Assembly: GCA_965200505.1 (NCBI GenBank)
Contig: OZ241343.1
Location: forward strand, 1,364,001-1,428,000
Reading direction: 5' to 3'
Length of the DNA stretch: 64,000 bases
Source: VXNE01 sp965200505
GTDB taxonomy: Bacteria > Pseudomonadota > Gammaproteobacteria > Pseudomonadales > Azotimanducaceae
Position numbers and translations under genes: made by a program. The stretch's first letter is position 1, and each line of letters opens with the position of its first letter. Below are positions 20,684-29,158 of the stretch, piece by piece. The notes below the pieces were generated by a model. It had not been told where the DNA came from. It was given only the letters and a program-made list of their open reading frames with translations, and searched no databases.

Positions 20684-21169
20684 ATGGCGGAACAGATCGC
20701 TGGCGGTGGCCAGTTCCCGCAGCTCACGTTCAACGCGGTGGGTGGGGAGACCGTCACGCTGCCGGATGACATCGCCACGCCGTATGCGGTGGCGCTCTTC
20801 TATCGCGGGCACTGGTGACCCTACTGCCGCCGACTGTTAGCCGGCTACGAGAACCTTGCGGACGAATACCGCGCGGAGGGCATCAGCCTCTATGCGGGCA
20901 CCGTCGATGACGAGGAGAAGACGGGCGAGGTGGCGAAGGATCTGAGCTTTCCGGTGTTCCACGGCGTCAACCGGGCGCAGGGCGACGCCATCGGCGCATG
21001 GTGGGAGGAGCGCCGCGACCACATCCAGCCGTCTGAGTTCATCTTGACGGGCAGCGGCCGGGTGTTGGGTTCCGCCTACAGCAACCTGCCGGTGGGCCGG
21101 ATGGACCCACAGGAGACGCTGACGCTCATCAAGTTCATCAAACAGATGGCGGAGCGGCGCGCCCGATGA
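20684..21169 (+). CDS. peroxiredoxin-like selenoprotein (Sec at residue 45)
   Basis: 161 residues if the UGA at 20816-20818 is read as selenocysteine. Upstream part: MAEQIAGGGQFPQLTFNAVG, then TPYAVALFYRGHW. After UGA the same frame continues PYCRRLLAGYENLADEYRAEG and runs to a normal stop, with YAGTVDDEEKTGEVAK, SFPVFHGV and EFILTGSGRVLGSAYSN as in thioredoxin-fold AhpC/TSA-like redoxins. The family motif RGxWCxYC places Cys exactly at the UGA, giving UPYC. GGGAGGG lies 6 bases before ATG 20684, and a SECIS-like hairpin lies downstream (20829-20845). A nonsense mutation is the alternative, but no other damage is visible. Confidence 0.83.
20829..20845 (+). promoter_or_regulatory. putative bacterial SECIS element
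   Basis: GCCGACTGTTAGCCGGC folds as four G-C pairs, an A/C mismatch, two more pairs and a three-base loop GTT. The loop begins with G and lies 18 bases after the UGA. Bacterial SECIS elements need a short apical loop with an early G about 16-37 bases after the UGA, so position and loop both fit. Confidence 0.6.
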
Positions 21170-21212
21170 ACCGTCCGGCGATGCCTGCCCACCCGCTTAG
21201 GAGAACCTGCGC

Positions 21213-22079
21213 ATGGAAATAGGCATCGCCATTCCGTTCAGCCATCGCACGCCCGTGGACTACATCGCCGGCGCCGCCCGCCACCTTGAGGACGTGGGCT
21301 TCGCGGCCATGTGGGCGCCGGAACACGTGCTGTTCTTCCCCAACTACGAATCCGCGTATCCCTATACGGACGATGGCCGCATCCCAGGCGAGCCGGATGG
21401 CCTGCTCGATCCCTTCACGGCGCTCACCTTCGCCGCCGCGCACACGTCCCGCATCCGCCTCGGCACCGGCATCTGCTTGGTGCCGCAGCGCCAGCCGGTC
21501 TATACCGCCAAGCTGGTGGCGGACTTGGATTACCTCTCCGGCGGCCGGGTGAACTTCGGCGTTGGCATCGGCTGGTTGAGGGAGGAGTTCGAGAACCTGC
21601 AGATGGACTTCGGCGCCCGCGCCCGCCGCTGTGCCGAGTACATCGACGCCATGAAGGCGCTGTGGACGCAGCCGGTCGCCACGTTCGAGGGGCCGACGGT
21701 GCAGTTGGCGCCGTGTTACTTCAACCCGAAGCCGGTGCAGCGGCCCCATCCGCCGATCTTCTTCGGTGGCGAGAGCGAGGCGGCGCTCAACCGGGTGGCC
21801 ACCCAGGGTGACGGCTGGTACGGTTTCAACTTGGACCCGAACGGCGCCAAGGCCATGTTCGGTCGGCTCGACGAACGCCTCAAGCAGACCGGGCGCGAGC
21901 CGGGGTCCGTGCGGCGTTATGTGGGTGCCGGACGCTTGCAGGTGACGCCAGACATGGCCGCCGCGTACGCGGATGCCGGCGTCGAACAGCTCGTGCTCGG
22001 CTTGTTCGCGACGAACTTGGATGATCTGCGCCGCCGTGCGGACCGGCTCGCCGCCGCGGTGCGTCTCAACGCGGCATGA
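21213..22079 (+). CDS. luciferase-like monooxygenase (LLM class, F420-type)
   Basis: 288 residues, TIM barrel of the bacterial luciferase superfamily. It starts MEIGIAIPFSHRTPVDYIAGAA and carries GFAAMWAPEHVLFF, the RIRLGTGICLVPQRQPVYTAKLVADLDYLSGGR core, NFGVGIGWLREEF, and HPPIFFGGESEAALNRVATQGDGWYG (quoted in parts). This composition matches the TIGR03619-type subgroup usually annotated F420-dependent, but FMN use cannot be excluded. It lies 43 bases after the selenoprotein and 10 bases before a hot-dog gene, suggesting one transcript. Confidence 0.85.
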   Translation: MEIGIAIPFSHRTPVDYIAGAARHLEDVGFAAMWAPEHVLFFPNYESAYPYTDDGRIPGEPDGLLDPFTALTFAAAHTSRIRLGTGICLVPQRQPVYTAKLVADLDYLSGGRVNFGVGIGWLREEFENLQMDFGARARRCAEYIDAMKALWTQPVATFEGPTVQLAPCYFNPKPVQRPHPPIFFGGESEAALNRVATQGDGWYGFNLDPNGAKAMFGRLDERLKQTGREPGSVRRYVGAGRLQVTPDMAAAYADAGVEQLVLGLFATNLDDLRRRADRLAAAVRLNAA

Positions 22080-22089
22080 GGGTGCGAGC

Positions 22090-22869
22090 ATGAATGTCCA
22101 CGCCGCCATCGCCCGCAACTTCTCCGAAGAATCTGAGAATCGCATGCACAGCGACGGCGAGGCGCGCCAGTTCGGCTTCACTGGCGCCTTGGTGCCGGGC
22201 GTCGCGGTGTTCGGCCACATGACGCGGCCGCTGGTCGAGGCGCTGGGCGCGGGCTGGTTCAGTGGCCACACACTGAAGACGCGCTTCCTCAAGCCGGCCT
22301 ACGATGGCGACGAACTCAGCATCGAGTGCGTGGCGGAAGGCGCCGGCCAGCTCGTGCGCTGCCATGCCCGGGGCGAGCTGTTGGCCGAGCTGCGCTCGAC
22401 ACGGGGTGTCGCGCCATGCGACGCGATGGCCGCGGTGTCCGGCGGCGAGGCGGTTCCGGAGCGGCCCGAGGTGGCTTGGCCGCTCATTGATGTGGGGCAG
22501 CCCTTCCCGGCATTTCAATGGTGCCCGGACGCGGACGAACACCGGCTGTACGCAAGCCAAGTGGCGGATGACCTGCCGCTATACCGAGAGACCGATCTGC
22601 TGCATCCCCACGCGCTCCTGAGCACGGCCAACACGGCCTTCTCGAACCGTTTCCGGCTGCCGGCGTGGCTGCATGTCGGCTCGGAAGTCGCCATGCATGC
22701 GCCGGTGCGCATTGGCGACGAGTTGGAGGTGCGGGCCACGCCGGTGGAGAAGTGGCGCCGGAAAGGGCACGAGTTCGTGACGCTCTACATCGTTTACGCG
22801 GCCGGCGGCACCGTGAAGACGGAGATTCGCCACACCGCCATTTTCAACATCGCCCGCAAGGCAGCTTAA
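22090..22869 (+). CDS. double hot-dog (MaoC-like) protein
   Basis: 259 residues. The first half (QFGFTGALVPGVAVFGHMTRPLVEALG, then LKTRFLKPAYDGDELSIECV) and the second half (HPHALLSTANTAFSNRFRLPAWLHVGSEVAMHAPVRIGDELEVRATP, quoted in parts) each look like a hot-dog domain of the MaoC dehydratase/thioesterase type. The substrate is unknown. The start is taken at ATG 22090, 11 bases after the LLM stop; the earlier frame is non-coding overlap. Confidence 0.68.
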   Translation: MNVHAAIARNFSEESENRMHSDGEARQFGFTGALVPGVAVFGHMTRPLVEALGAGWFSGHTLKTRFLKPAYDGDELSIECVAEGAGQLVRCHARGELLAELRSTRGVAPCDAMAAVSGGEAVPERPEVAWPLIDVGQPFPAFQWCPDADEHRLYASQVADDLPLYRETDLLHPHALLSTANTAFSNRFRLPAWLHVGSEVAMHAPVRIGDELEVRATPVEKWRRKGHEFVTLYIVYAAGGTVKTEIRHTAIFNIARKAA

Positions 22870-22888
22870 CGCCCCCGGCCGCAGCGCG

Positions 22889-23557
22889 TTGCCAGCCGCC
22901 ATCACCGCAGATTTTCCGGGCGCCAAGTGCCCCGTGGGCAGCCGGGTGCGTTTTCGCCACCGCGGGGCTTGGCTGGAAGGCACCGTGACGCGGCTGTTGC
23001 GCGGCACCGCCACCGTCGCCACCCAGGATGGCCGGCTTTGGAACGCCCCCTATGGCCTTCTGCAAGTGCTTGAGCGGACGCCATCCCACTGTGCGCTGGC
23101 CGAGGTGGCGGCGTTGGCGCGGCAACACTTGGGGCGCAGCGTGGCGGCCGGCGAACTGAGCGCGGATTGGACCTTCGGCTTCGACCTTGCGGCCTCCCGC
23201 GCCGGCGTCTGCCGCCCCCGCGAGAAGCGCATCAACCTCTCCGTGAGCTTCTGCCTCAAGGCGACGCGGGGGGAGATTGAAGACACCTTGCTGCACGAGA
23301 TCGCCCACGCCATCGTCGGACAACGGCACGGCCACGACGCGGTGTGGCGCGCCAAGGCCCTTGAGCTGGGCGGTTCCGGCGCGACGCAGCACACGGTTTC
23401 CCACGCCATCGCGCACTGGATTGGCGAGTGTGGCTGCGGCGGGCACTGGTTGCGCCAGCGCCTGCAGCGCAGCGTGGCCCACGGGCGGGTGTGCGCGAAG
23501 TGCCGCCAGCCGATCCGTTGGCGGCACAACGTGGAGCTGGCGACGCAGGAATCGTAG
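22889..23557 (+). CDS. SprT-like zinc metalloprotease
   Basis: 222 residues from a TTG; an in-frame GTG at 22934 (VGSRVRFRHRG) is an alternative start. An N-terminal small beta domain (RVRFRHRGAWLEGTVTRLLRG) is followed by the SprT domain, with FGFDLAASRAGVCRPREKRINLS and the zinc-binding HEIAHAIVG helix, third ligand probably RHGHD. The C-terminal zinc ribbon is C-G-C-G-G-H-W and C-A-K-C. Bacterial SprT proteins resemble Spartan-type proteases, and the role is presumed in protein quality or DNA-protein adducts. Confidence 0.83.
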   Translation: MPAAITADFPGAKCPVGSRVRFRHRGAWLEGTVTRLLRGTATVATQDGRLWNAPYGLLQVLERTPSHCALAEVAALARQHLGRSVAAGELSADWTFGFDLAASRAGVCRPREKRINLSVSFCLKATRGEIEDTLLHEIAHAIVGQRHGHDAVWRAKALELGGSGATQHTVSHAIAHWIGECGCGGHWLRQRLQRSVAHGRVCAKCRQPIRWRHNVELATQES

Positions 23558-23620
23558 CGACGCTGCAGCCGTGGCCGCCACGCCGCGCCGGCGATGGGGC
23601 TGGGTGCCACCGGCAGCCGG

Positions 23621-24343
23621 CTATGCAGTCTCCGAACGCAGGAAGGCGACGCACTTCTGCCAGGCGTCCGCGGCGGCGTCCGGTCGGAACGAAGGCCGCA
23701 TGAAGTTCAGGAAAGCGTGGCCGGCGCCATCGTAGCGGTGGAACTGGTAGGTCTTGCCGAGCCGGTCGAACTCGGCGGCGATTTTGTCCACGTCGGCGGG
23801 GCTCGGGTTCTCGTCGTCGTCGCCGAAGAGGCCGAGCATCGGGCAGCTGATCTCGGCAAAGCGCTGAAACGGGGATTGGCCGCCGCCCCACGGCACCATC
23901 GAGTTGCCGCCATAGAAGATGGCCGCCGCGCTCACGTCCACATCGTGCGCGGCCCACAGCCATGCCAGCCGCCCGCCCATGCAGAATCCCAGCACCACCT
24001 GCCGCGCCGGGTCGGCGAGGCGGGCGAGGTGCGCCTTGGCCACGTCGTAGTCGCGGAGAATCTCGGTGTCTCGCAGCGCGGCCATGCGGTCCAGCGCGGG
24101 TGTGTCGCCGGCGTCCTGACGATGGTAGAGGTCTGGGCACACGGCCGCGAAACCCGCGGCGTCCAAGCGATGGCAGATGTCCCGCATGAAGTCATCAACG
24201 CCGGGCGCGTGCATGCAGACGAGGGCACCGGGGCACCTTGCATCATCGCCCGCCACATACGCCGGCATCGGTGAGCCATCCACGTCAAAGGTCTCGAAGC
24301 GGGCCGGCATCGCCTTCTCCATCGCGTCCGTCGGATGCCCCAT
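23621..24343 (-). CDS. dienelactone hydrolase family protein
   Basis: 240 residues. An alpha/beta hydrolase with Cys nucleophile in VVLGFCMGGRLAWLWA (about residue 120), acid in GLFGDDDENPS, and His in DGAGHAFLNF, the Cys-Asp-His triad of dienelactone hydrolases. PGALVCMHAPGVDDFMRDICHRLDAAGF matches the family N-terminus. The start is uncertain: ATG 24343 was chosen, with later ATGs at 24322 and 24310 also possible. Monocistronic on the minus strand. Confidence 0.85.
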   Translation of the reverse strand: MGHPTDAMEKAMPARFETFDVDGSPMPAYVAGDDARCPGALVCMHAPGVDDFMRDICHRLDAAGFAAVCPDLYHRQDAGDTPALDRMAALRDTEILRDYDVAKAHLARLADPARQVVLGFCMGGRLAWLWAAHDVDVSAAAIFYGGNSMVPWGGGQSPFQRFAEISCPMLGLFGDDDENPSPADVDKIAAEFDRLGKTYQFHRYDGAGHAFLNFMRPSFRPDAAADAWQKCVAFLRSETA

Positions 24344-24485
24344 TAGACACCGTAAGCGCTCACGCGATGCATCCGCGCTGGTGGGCGGTTGGCGGGCCAC
24401 GTCTGCAGAAGGCGCGCGACATGGCTCACCCGACTGGCGACGAGGCCGGTGCTATGCTGCCGTGGTCACCAGCCACGCCGAAGCC

Positions 24486-25436
24486 ATGCACGGGCTAGCC
24501 ACCGCCATCGCGCACCCCAACATCGCCTTGGTGAAGTACTGGGGCAAGGCGCCCGGGCCGCACAACACACCGGCCACGCCGTCGCTCTCCATCACGTTGG
24601 ACGCCTTTTCGACGACCACGACGGTGGCCGAGGCGGCTCAAGATGGCTTTGCGCTCAACGGCCGCGTCTTGGCGGACGCGAAGGTGGCGCGGTTCCTGCG
24701 AACGCTGCGCGAACAATTCGACTTGCCGCCGCTCAGCGTGACCAGCACCAACGACTTTCCCACCGGCTGTGGCCTCGCTTCCTCCGCTTCCGGGTTTGCG
24801 GCCCTCGTCACCGCCATCGATGGCGCGTTCGGCTTGGGCTTGAACGCGAGGCAGCGCTCCGCGTGGGCGCGGCGCGGTTCGGGTTCGGCGGCGCGTTCCA
24901 TCGTCGGCGGCTTCGGTGCCCTGCGCGACGATGGCGAGGATTGGACCGCCGAGGCGCTGTTGCCGGCCGACGCCTGGCCGTTGAACGTGGTCATCGGCAT
25001 CACGGCGACCACGCCCAAGGCGGTCGGCTCCACCGCCGGCATGGAACGCTCGCGCCGCACCTCGCCCTTCTTTGGCGCTTGGCTGACTTCCACGGAGGCG
25101 GATTACGCGGCCGCGCGCCAAGCCGTGGCGGCGCGGGATTTCGCGGCCCTCGCCCGCATCGCCGAAGCCAGCTGCTTGAAGATGCATGGTGTGGCGCTGG
25201 CCAGCGAGCCGGGCCTGCTCTATTGGAATGGCGCGACGGTTGCGGCGATGCACTGTGTGCGCGGGTTGCGCGAAGCGGGGTTGCAGGTGTTCTTCACGGT
25301 GGATGCCGGGCCGCAAATCAAGGCGGTTTGCGCGCCCGATGATGTTGAGGCGGTGCGAGTGCGCCTCGCCGAGTTGCCGGGGGTGGAGGCGGTGGTGGTG
25401 TCCGCGCTCGGCGCCGGAGCCACATGCACGGCGTGA
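24486..25436 (+). CDS. mvaD: diphosphomevalonate decarboxylase
   Basis: 316 residues. Last step of the mevalonate route: ATP-dependent decarboxylation of mevalonate 5-diphosphate to isopentenyl diphosphate. Hallmarks are IAHPNIALVKYWGK near the N-terminus, SLSITLDAFSTTTTV, DFPTGCGLASSASGFAALV (the GHMP glycine-rich ATP loop), LKMHGVALASEPGLLYWNG, and FFTVDAGPQIKAVC near the end. ATG 24486 is chosen by homology; the frame is open further upstream. It overlaps the following kinase gene by 13 bases. Confidence 0.9.
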   Translation: MHGLATAIAHPNIALVKYWGKAPGPHNTPATPSLSITLDAFSTTTTVAEAAQDGFALNGRVLADAKVARFLRTLREQFDLPPLSVTSTNDFPTGCGLASSASGFAALVTAIDGAFGLGLNARQRSAWARRGSGSAARSIVGGFGALRDDGEDWTAEALLPADAWPLNVVIGITATTPKAVGSTAGMERSRRTSPFFGAWLTSTEADYAAARQAVAARDFAALARIAEASCLKMHGVALASEPGLLYWNGATVAAMHCVRGLREAGLQVFFTVDAGPQIKAVCAPDDVEAVRVRLAELPGVEAVVVSALGAGATCTA

Positions 25437-26395
25437 CGGCCAGTGCGCCGGGCAAGCTGGTGCTCGCCGGTGAGTACGCAGTGCTGGCTGGCGCCCCGGC
25501 GTTGGTGGCGGCCATCGACCGGCGCGTGACTTGCCGCATGACAACCCGGCACAGCGGGCACTGGCAGCTTGTGAGCCGTGGCTTCGAGGCGCGTTGCCGA
25601 TGCCGGCGCGATGCACTGGGCGATGCGGTGGCCGGCCCTGCGGCGCTGGTTGGCCATGCGGGGCGGGCGCTCGGCTTGGATTGGCGCCAGTTGCCAGAAC
25701 ACCTGCACGTCGAGATTGACTCGCGCCCGTGCTACCAAGATGGAGCGAAGCTGGGCCTCGGCTCAAGCGCCGCGGCGTTGGTGGTGGTGGCCGCGGCCTT
25801 GGCGGCCCTCGTCGGGCGAGACTGCGAGCTGCAACCACTCATCGCGGCCCATCGGGCGATGCAAGGCGGCGCCGGCAGCGGCTTGGATGTGGCCGCGGCT
25901 TGGCATGGCGGGGTGATCCGCTTCCAGAACGGGCGCGTGGAACCCGCACGGCTGCCGGACAATCTGCACACTGCGTTCGCGCACGCCGGTTGGAGCACGC
26001 AGACGCGCGATTTGGTGGCCCATTTCGAGTCTTGGCGGCGCGGCGGCGAACCGCCGGCGCTTGAGCGGCTGATGGAGCGGGCGGCGGGCGTCTTTGATGC
26101 CGGAGATGCCATGCTGGCACGGCTCGCCGCATACACCGACGCGCTGCAAACCTTGGACGAGGCGGCCAACATCGGCATCTTCTCCCCCCCACACCGGCAA
26201 GGCCGGGCGTTGGCCGCCCGCCACGGCGTCCTCTACAAGCCCTGCGGGGCAGGCGGGGGAGACATGGGGATTGCCATCTCCGATGACGCAAGCGCGTTGG
26301 CGGCGTGGTGTCGTGAAGCGAGTGAGGCGCGGCTTTCGATCATCGACGCGGCGTTCGCGGGGGAGGGTGTGCGGGTGGAACCGCTGGAAGCCTGA
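25424..26395 (+). CDS. phosphomevalonate kinase (GHMP family)
   Basis: 323 residues with all three GHMP kinase motifs: SAPGKLVLAGEYAVLAG (residues 6-22), KLGLGSSAAALVVVAAA (about 110), and KPCGAGGGDMGIAI (about 280). The GAGSGLDVAAAWHGGVIRF segment is typical of phosphomevalonate kinases, which phosphorylate mevalonate 5-phosphate. Its overlap with mvaD supports this over mevalonate or homoserine kinase. No mevalonate kinase, HMG-CoA reductase or synthase is in the window. Confidence 0.84.
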   Translation: MHGVTASAPGKLVLAGEYAVLAGAPALVAAIDRRVTCRMTTRHSGHWQLVSRGFEARCRCRRDALGDAVAGPAALVGHAGRALGLDWRQLPEHLHVEIDSRPCYQDGAKLGLGSSAAALVVVAAALAALVGRDCELQPLIAAHRAMQGGAGSGLDVAAAWHGGVIRFQNGRVEPARLPDNLHTAFAHAGWSTQTRDLVAHFESWRRGGEPPALERLMERAAGVFDAGDAMLARLAAYTDALQTLDEAANIGIFSPPHRQGRALAARHGVLYKPCGAGGGDMGIAISDDASALAAWCREASEARLSIIDAAFAGEGVRVEPLEA

Positions 26396-26460
26396 GCCAA
26401 CTTGAACGACGGCCCTGCGCCACTACCCGGCTGGCCTTCAACTGGTCAGGGGGCTGGCGC

Positions 26461-27648
26461 TCAAGAGTTGGCCGCGTCGCCCCCGTCCCCAGCCAGCATC
26501 AAATTGGCCAAGTGCGAACGGAAGGAAGGGATGCCGAAACCCACTTCCCCGTCTGGACTTCGCGTCAGCACCCCGTGGGCTATGGCGTCGTCAACGATGG
26601 CCCCGCCATCGAATGCCGTGCCCGCGTAGGCTTGCACCGCCGCGCTCTCGCGCATCGTGTCGCGGTTCGCAGCCTGCAGCGCCTTCATCAAAGGGAACAT
26701 GGCCTCGTCCGGAGACCTCACCTGCATGGAACGCAGGCGATCCTGATAGTAGCGGGTGCGTTCCGCACCCCCGCGCTCAACGGCCTGCGCCAGCGTTTCG
26801 CCGGCGGCGATGTGCCCGTGTTCTTGGATCACCTCCAAGGCCCCACGCAAGTAGCCGTGAATGTGTTGGGGCAGGCCGTGGGACGCCTGGGCCAGCACCT
26901 CCACACAGTCGTCCGGAATGCGGCATCCCAAAGCGGCCATGTTCTCGGCGATGGCTTCGCCCGCTTCGTCGGGCGCAAGGGGCGCCAACATCAAGGGCTT
27001 GCTCATGCCGGAAAGCCCCGGTGCCCCTTGCTTGGACTTGGCCAACACGTCTTGCGTGTGTTGCAGGCCGATGCCCACGGCGAAGATCGGGCAGCCGTGG
27101 TCGCCCTTGTGCAGGACGAGCAGATTTCGCATCGCTTCGGCCGGTGCGGTTTGCAGTTCGTCCATCAATAGGACGATGCCCTTGCGGCTGTTCCACATCC
27201 CCGCGCCCTTGGACTCTCGCAACAGCGCACCGAAGGAAAATGCGGGCCTGGCCCGATCCAGCGAGACCTGCGCCTTCGCGGAGAGGGCCGCCACGGAGAG
27301 GCCCGTGATCTTGGCGTCAATGCCGGCGATTTTCGCCGCCAAGCGCCGCTCGCCCACCGCGTTGGCGATGGCCAAAAAGAGCCCGATGGTTTGCGTGGGT
27401 GCGAGTTCCTCAACGTCGAGCCAAAGGCAGCCAACACCGTCGCGGCGCTCCATCGCCTTGGCGAATTGGCGCCCCAACTCGCTCTTGCCGACACCCGGCA
27501 CACCGGTCACGAGTTGAATGCCGCCGGTGGTGTTGCCATCCAAAACGTCGTCGAACAATGCACCGAGCCGCGCCAGCTCAGGCTTCCGCCCGGCGAAGTG
27601 GGGCAGCGAGCTGCGCTCGCTGGGCAACGTGCGAAGTTCCAGTGCCAT
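26461..27648 (-). CDS. AAA/STAND-like ATPase, uncharacterised (second copy type)
   Basis: 395 residues. FAGRKPELARLGALFDDVL begins the domain; Walker A is VTGVPGVGKSELGRQ (about residue 49) and Walker B is GIVLLMDELQTAP (about 155). The C-terminal part has ERTRYYQDRL and, near the end, GIPSFRSHLANLM, both recognisably shared with the ATPase at 6594-8048. A winged-helix region (about 310-370) lies between them. Divergent, with a 147-base gap, from an AlbA_2-type gene, and the gap carries two spaced inverted repeats. Function unknown. Confidence 0.74.
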   Translation of the reverse strand: MALELRTLPSERSSLPHFAGRKPELARLGALFDDVLDGNTTGGIQLVTGVPGVGKSELGRQFAKAMERRDGVGCLWLDVEELAPTQTIGLFLAIANAVGERRLAAKIAGIDAKITGLSVAALSAKAQVSLDRARPAFSFGALLRESKGAGMWNSRKGIVLLMDELQTAPAEAMRNLLVLHKGDHGCPIFAVGIGLQHTQDVLAKSKQGAPGLSGMSKPLMLAPLAPDEAGEAIAENMAALGCRIPDDCVEVLAQASHGLPQHIHGYLRGALEVIQEHGHIAAGETLAQAVERGGAERTRYYQDRLRSMQVRSPDEAMFPLMKALQAANRDTMRESAAVQAYAGTAFDGGAIVDDAIAHGVLTRSPDGEVGFGIPSFRSHLANLMLAGDGGDAANS

Positions 27649-27674
27649 GCCGTCAGTTTAGCCTCGAACGCAGC

Positions 27675-27691
27675 GGACGGGTCCTCCGTCC
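27675..27691. promoter_or_regulatory. candidate operator, inverted repeat 1
   Basis: GGACGG-GTCCT-CCGTCC: a perfect 6-bp inverted repeat with 5-base spacer, in the divergent promoter region of the ATPase and AlbA_2 genes. Confidence 0.4.
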
Positions 27692-27706
27692 TCTGGCTCG
27701 ATGCCC

Positions 27707-27723
27707 ACGCCGGCGTTCGGCGT
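27707..27723. promoter_or_regulatory. candidate operator, inverted repeat 2
   Basis: ACGCCG-GCGTT-CGGCGT: a perfect 6-bp inverted repeat with the same 5-base spacer, centred 32 bp (about three helical turns) from the first. Confidence 0.4.
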
Positions 27724-27795
27724 AGGGCAGGTGAGCGCTTGACAGGCCGGCTGCAAAGGTCAAGCTACGCACGTTCTCGCGGGCTGCTGAGGAAG

Positions 27796-29082
27796 ATGGG
27801 CGGCGATCCTAGGATGCTTGACACCAGGGCAGAGCTCATGGAGAAGATTCGCCTTGGCGAGAGCTCCTTCCTTGAGTTCAAGGAAGTACATTTTTCCGGC
27901 GGCGAGATCAGGGGCCCCCACTCCAATTCACTCGCCGATGGGCTGGCGGCTTTCGCCAACAGCCACGGCGGCGTCTTCATCCTCGGCGTGTCGGACAAGA
28001 CGCGGGAGATCGTCGGCATACCCTTGCAGCGTCTCAATGCGGTGGTGCGGCGTGTCCGCGACATCTGCATGGATTCCATCGAACCAGCTTTGGAGCATGT
28101 GGTGGTGGATCGCCTGTGGCTGCCGTCGGCCACGGGCGAGGAGGTCGCCATCGTTAAAGTGGATGTGCCGCGCAGCTTGTTCGTGCATCGCAGCCCGGGC
28201 GGTTACATGCACCGCGTGGCGGATTCCAAACGCACGATTTCCCCGAGCCTGTTGGCGCGGCTGTTCAATGAGCGTGGCGAACAGCATTTGACGCCGTTCG
28301 ACGAACAAGCGGTGCCACGTGCCCAAACGGAGGACTTGAACCCGTCGCTGTGTTCGCGTTTCGGCAAACGTTCGGGGGACGACGACGCCACGTTCCTCGC
28401 CAAGCTGGGGTTGGCTCAACTCGGCGTGGAAGGCATTGCCAAGCCCACGGTCGCCGGCGTGCTGATGGCCAGCGACGATCCCCGGCGTTGGTTGCCGAAC
28501 GCCTATGTGCAGGCCGTCGCCTATCGGGGCAACGACATTCGGGTTGGCACGGCGGACAATCCTTATCAACTCGACGCCTTGGATGTGGTCGGCCCGCTCG
28601 ATCGTCAGGTGGTTGACGCATGCCGCTTTGTGGCGAGGAACATGAAGACGGCCGCGATCAAAAACCTCGGCCGCACGGACATTCCCCAGTACGACCTGGA
28701 GGCCGTCTTTGAGGCCATCGTCAACGCCGTAGCGCATCGGGACTATTCCATCCACGGCTCTAAGGTTCGATTGCGCATGTTTGAGAACCGGCTGGAGCTG
28801 TACTCCCCCGGCGGCATCGCCAACTCGCTCACGGTCGAGAGCCTGCGCTACCGTCAATCGGCGCGCAACGAGGCCGTGTGCAGCTTGCTGGCCAGGTGCC
28901 CCATTCCCGACGAATCGTGGCTCACCACGCCCCGCCGGCACATGATGGAGCGGCGCGGCGAGGGCATGCCGATCATCTTGGACAACAGCACGGCGCTCTC
29001 CGGCCGGGAGCCGGAGATCAAGTTGTTCGATCATTCGGAGCTGCGGCTGACGATCTACGCGGCGTCAGGCGGCGCACGGTAG
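27796..29082 (+). CDS. AlbA_2/Schlafen-type ATP-binding DNA-binding protein
   Basis: 428 residues. The N-terminal AlbA_2 domain reads ESSFLEFKEVHFSGGEI, then SLADGLAAFANSHGGVFILGVSD and a closing YMHRVADSKRTISP. The second half matches the HATPase_c_4-type region found with it: DIPQYDLEAVFEAIVNAVAHRDYSIHGSKVRLRMFENRLELYSPGG (quoted in parts: EAIVNAVAHRDY, RLELYSPGG). Such proteins are often called transcriptional regulators or RecG-like helicases, but no helicase motifs are present. Start choice: ATG 27796, with ATG 27814 or 27838 as alternatives. Confidence 0.82.
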   Translation: MGGDPRMLDTRAELMEKIRLGESSFLEFKEVHFSGGEIRGPHSNSLADGLAAFANSHGGVFILGVSDKTREIVGIPLQRLNAVVRRVRDICMDSIEPALEHVVVDRLWLPSATGEEVAIVKVDVPRSLFVHRSPGGYMHRVADSKRTISPSLLARLFNERGEQHLTPFDEQAVPRAQTEDLNPSLCSRFGKRSGDDDATFLAKLGLAQLGVEGIAKPTVAGVLMASDDPRRWLPNAYVQAVAYRGNDIRVGTADNPYQLDALDVVGPLDRQVVDACRFVARNMKTAAIKNLGRTDIPQYDLEAVFEAIVNAVAHRDYSIHGSKVRLRMFENRLELYSPGGIANSLTVESLRYRQSARNEAVCSLLARCPIPDESWLTTPRRHMMERRGEGMPIILDNSTALSGREPEIKLFDHSELRLTIYAASGGAR

Positions 29083-29158
29083 TTCGCCCTCCTGCCTTGC
29101 CGCCCACCGCCGCGCCGCGGGATACTTGCCTGTTCTTGCCACGGCAACGGAGATTCGC

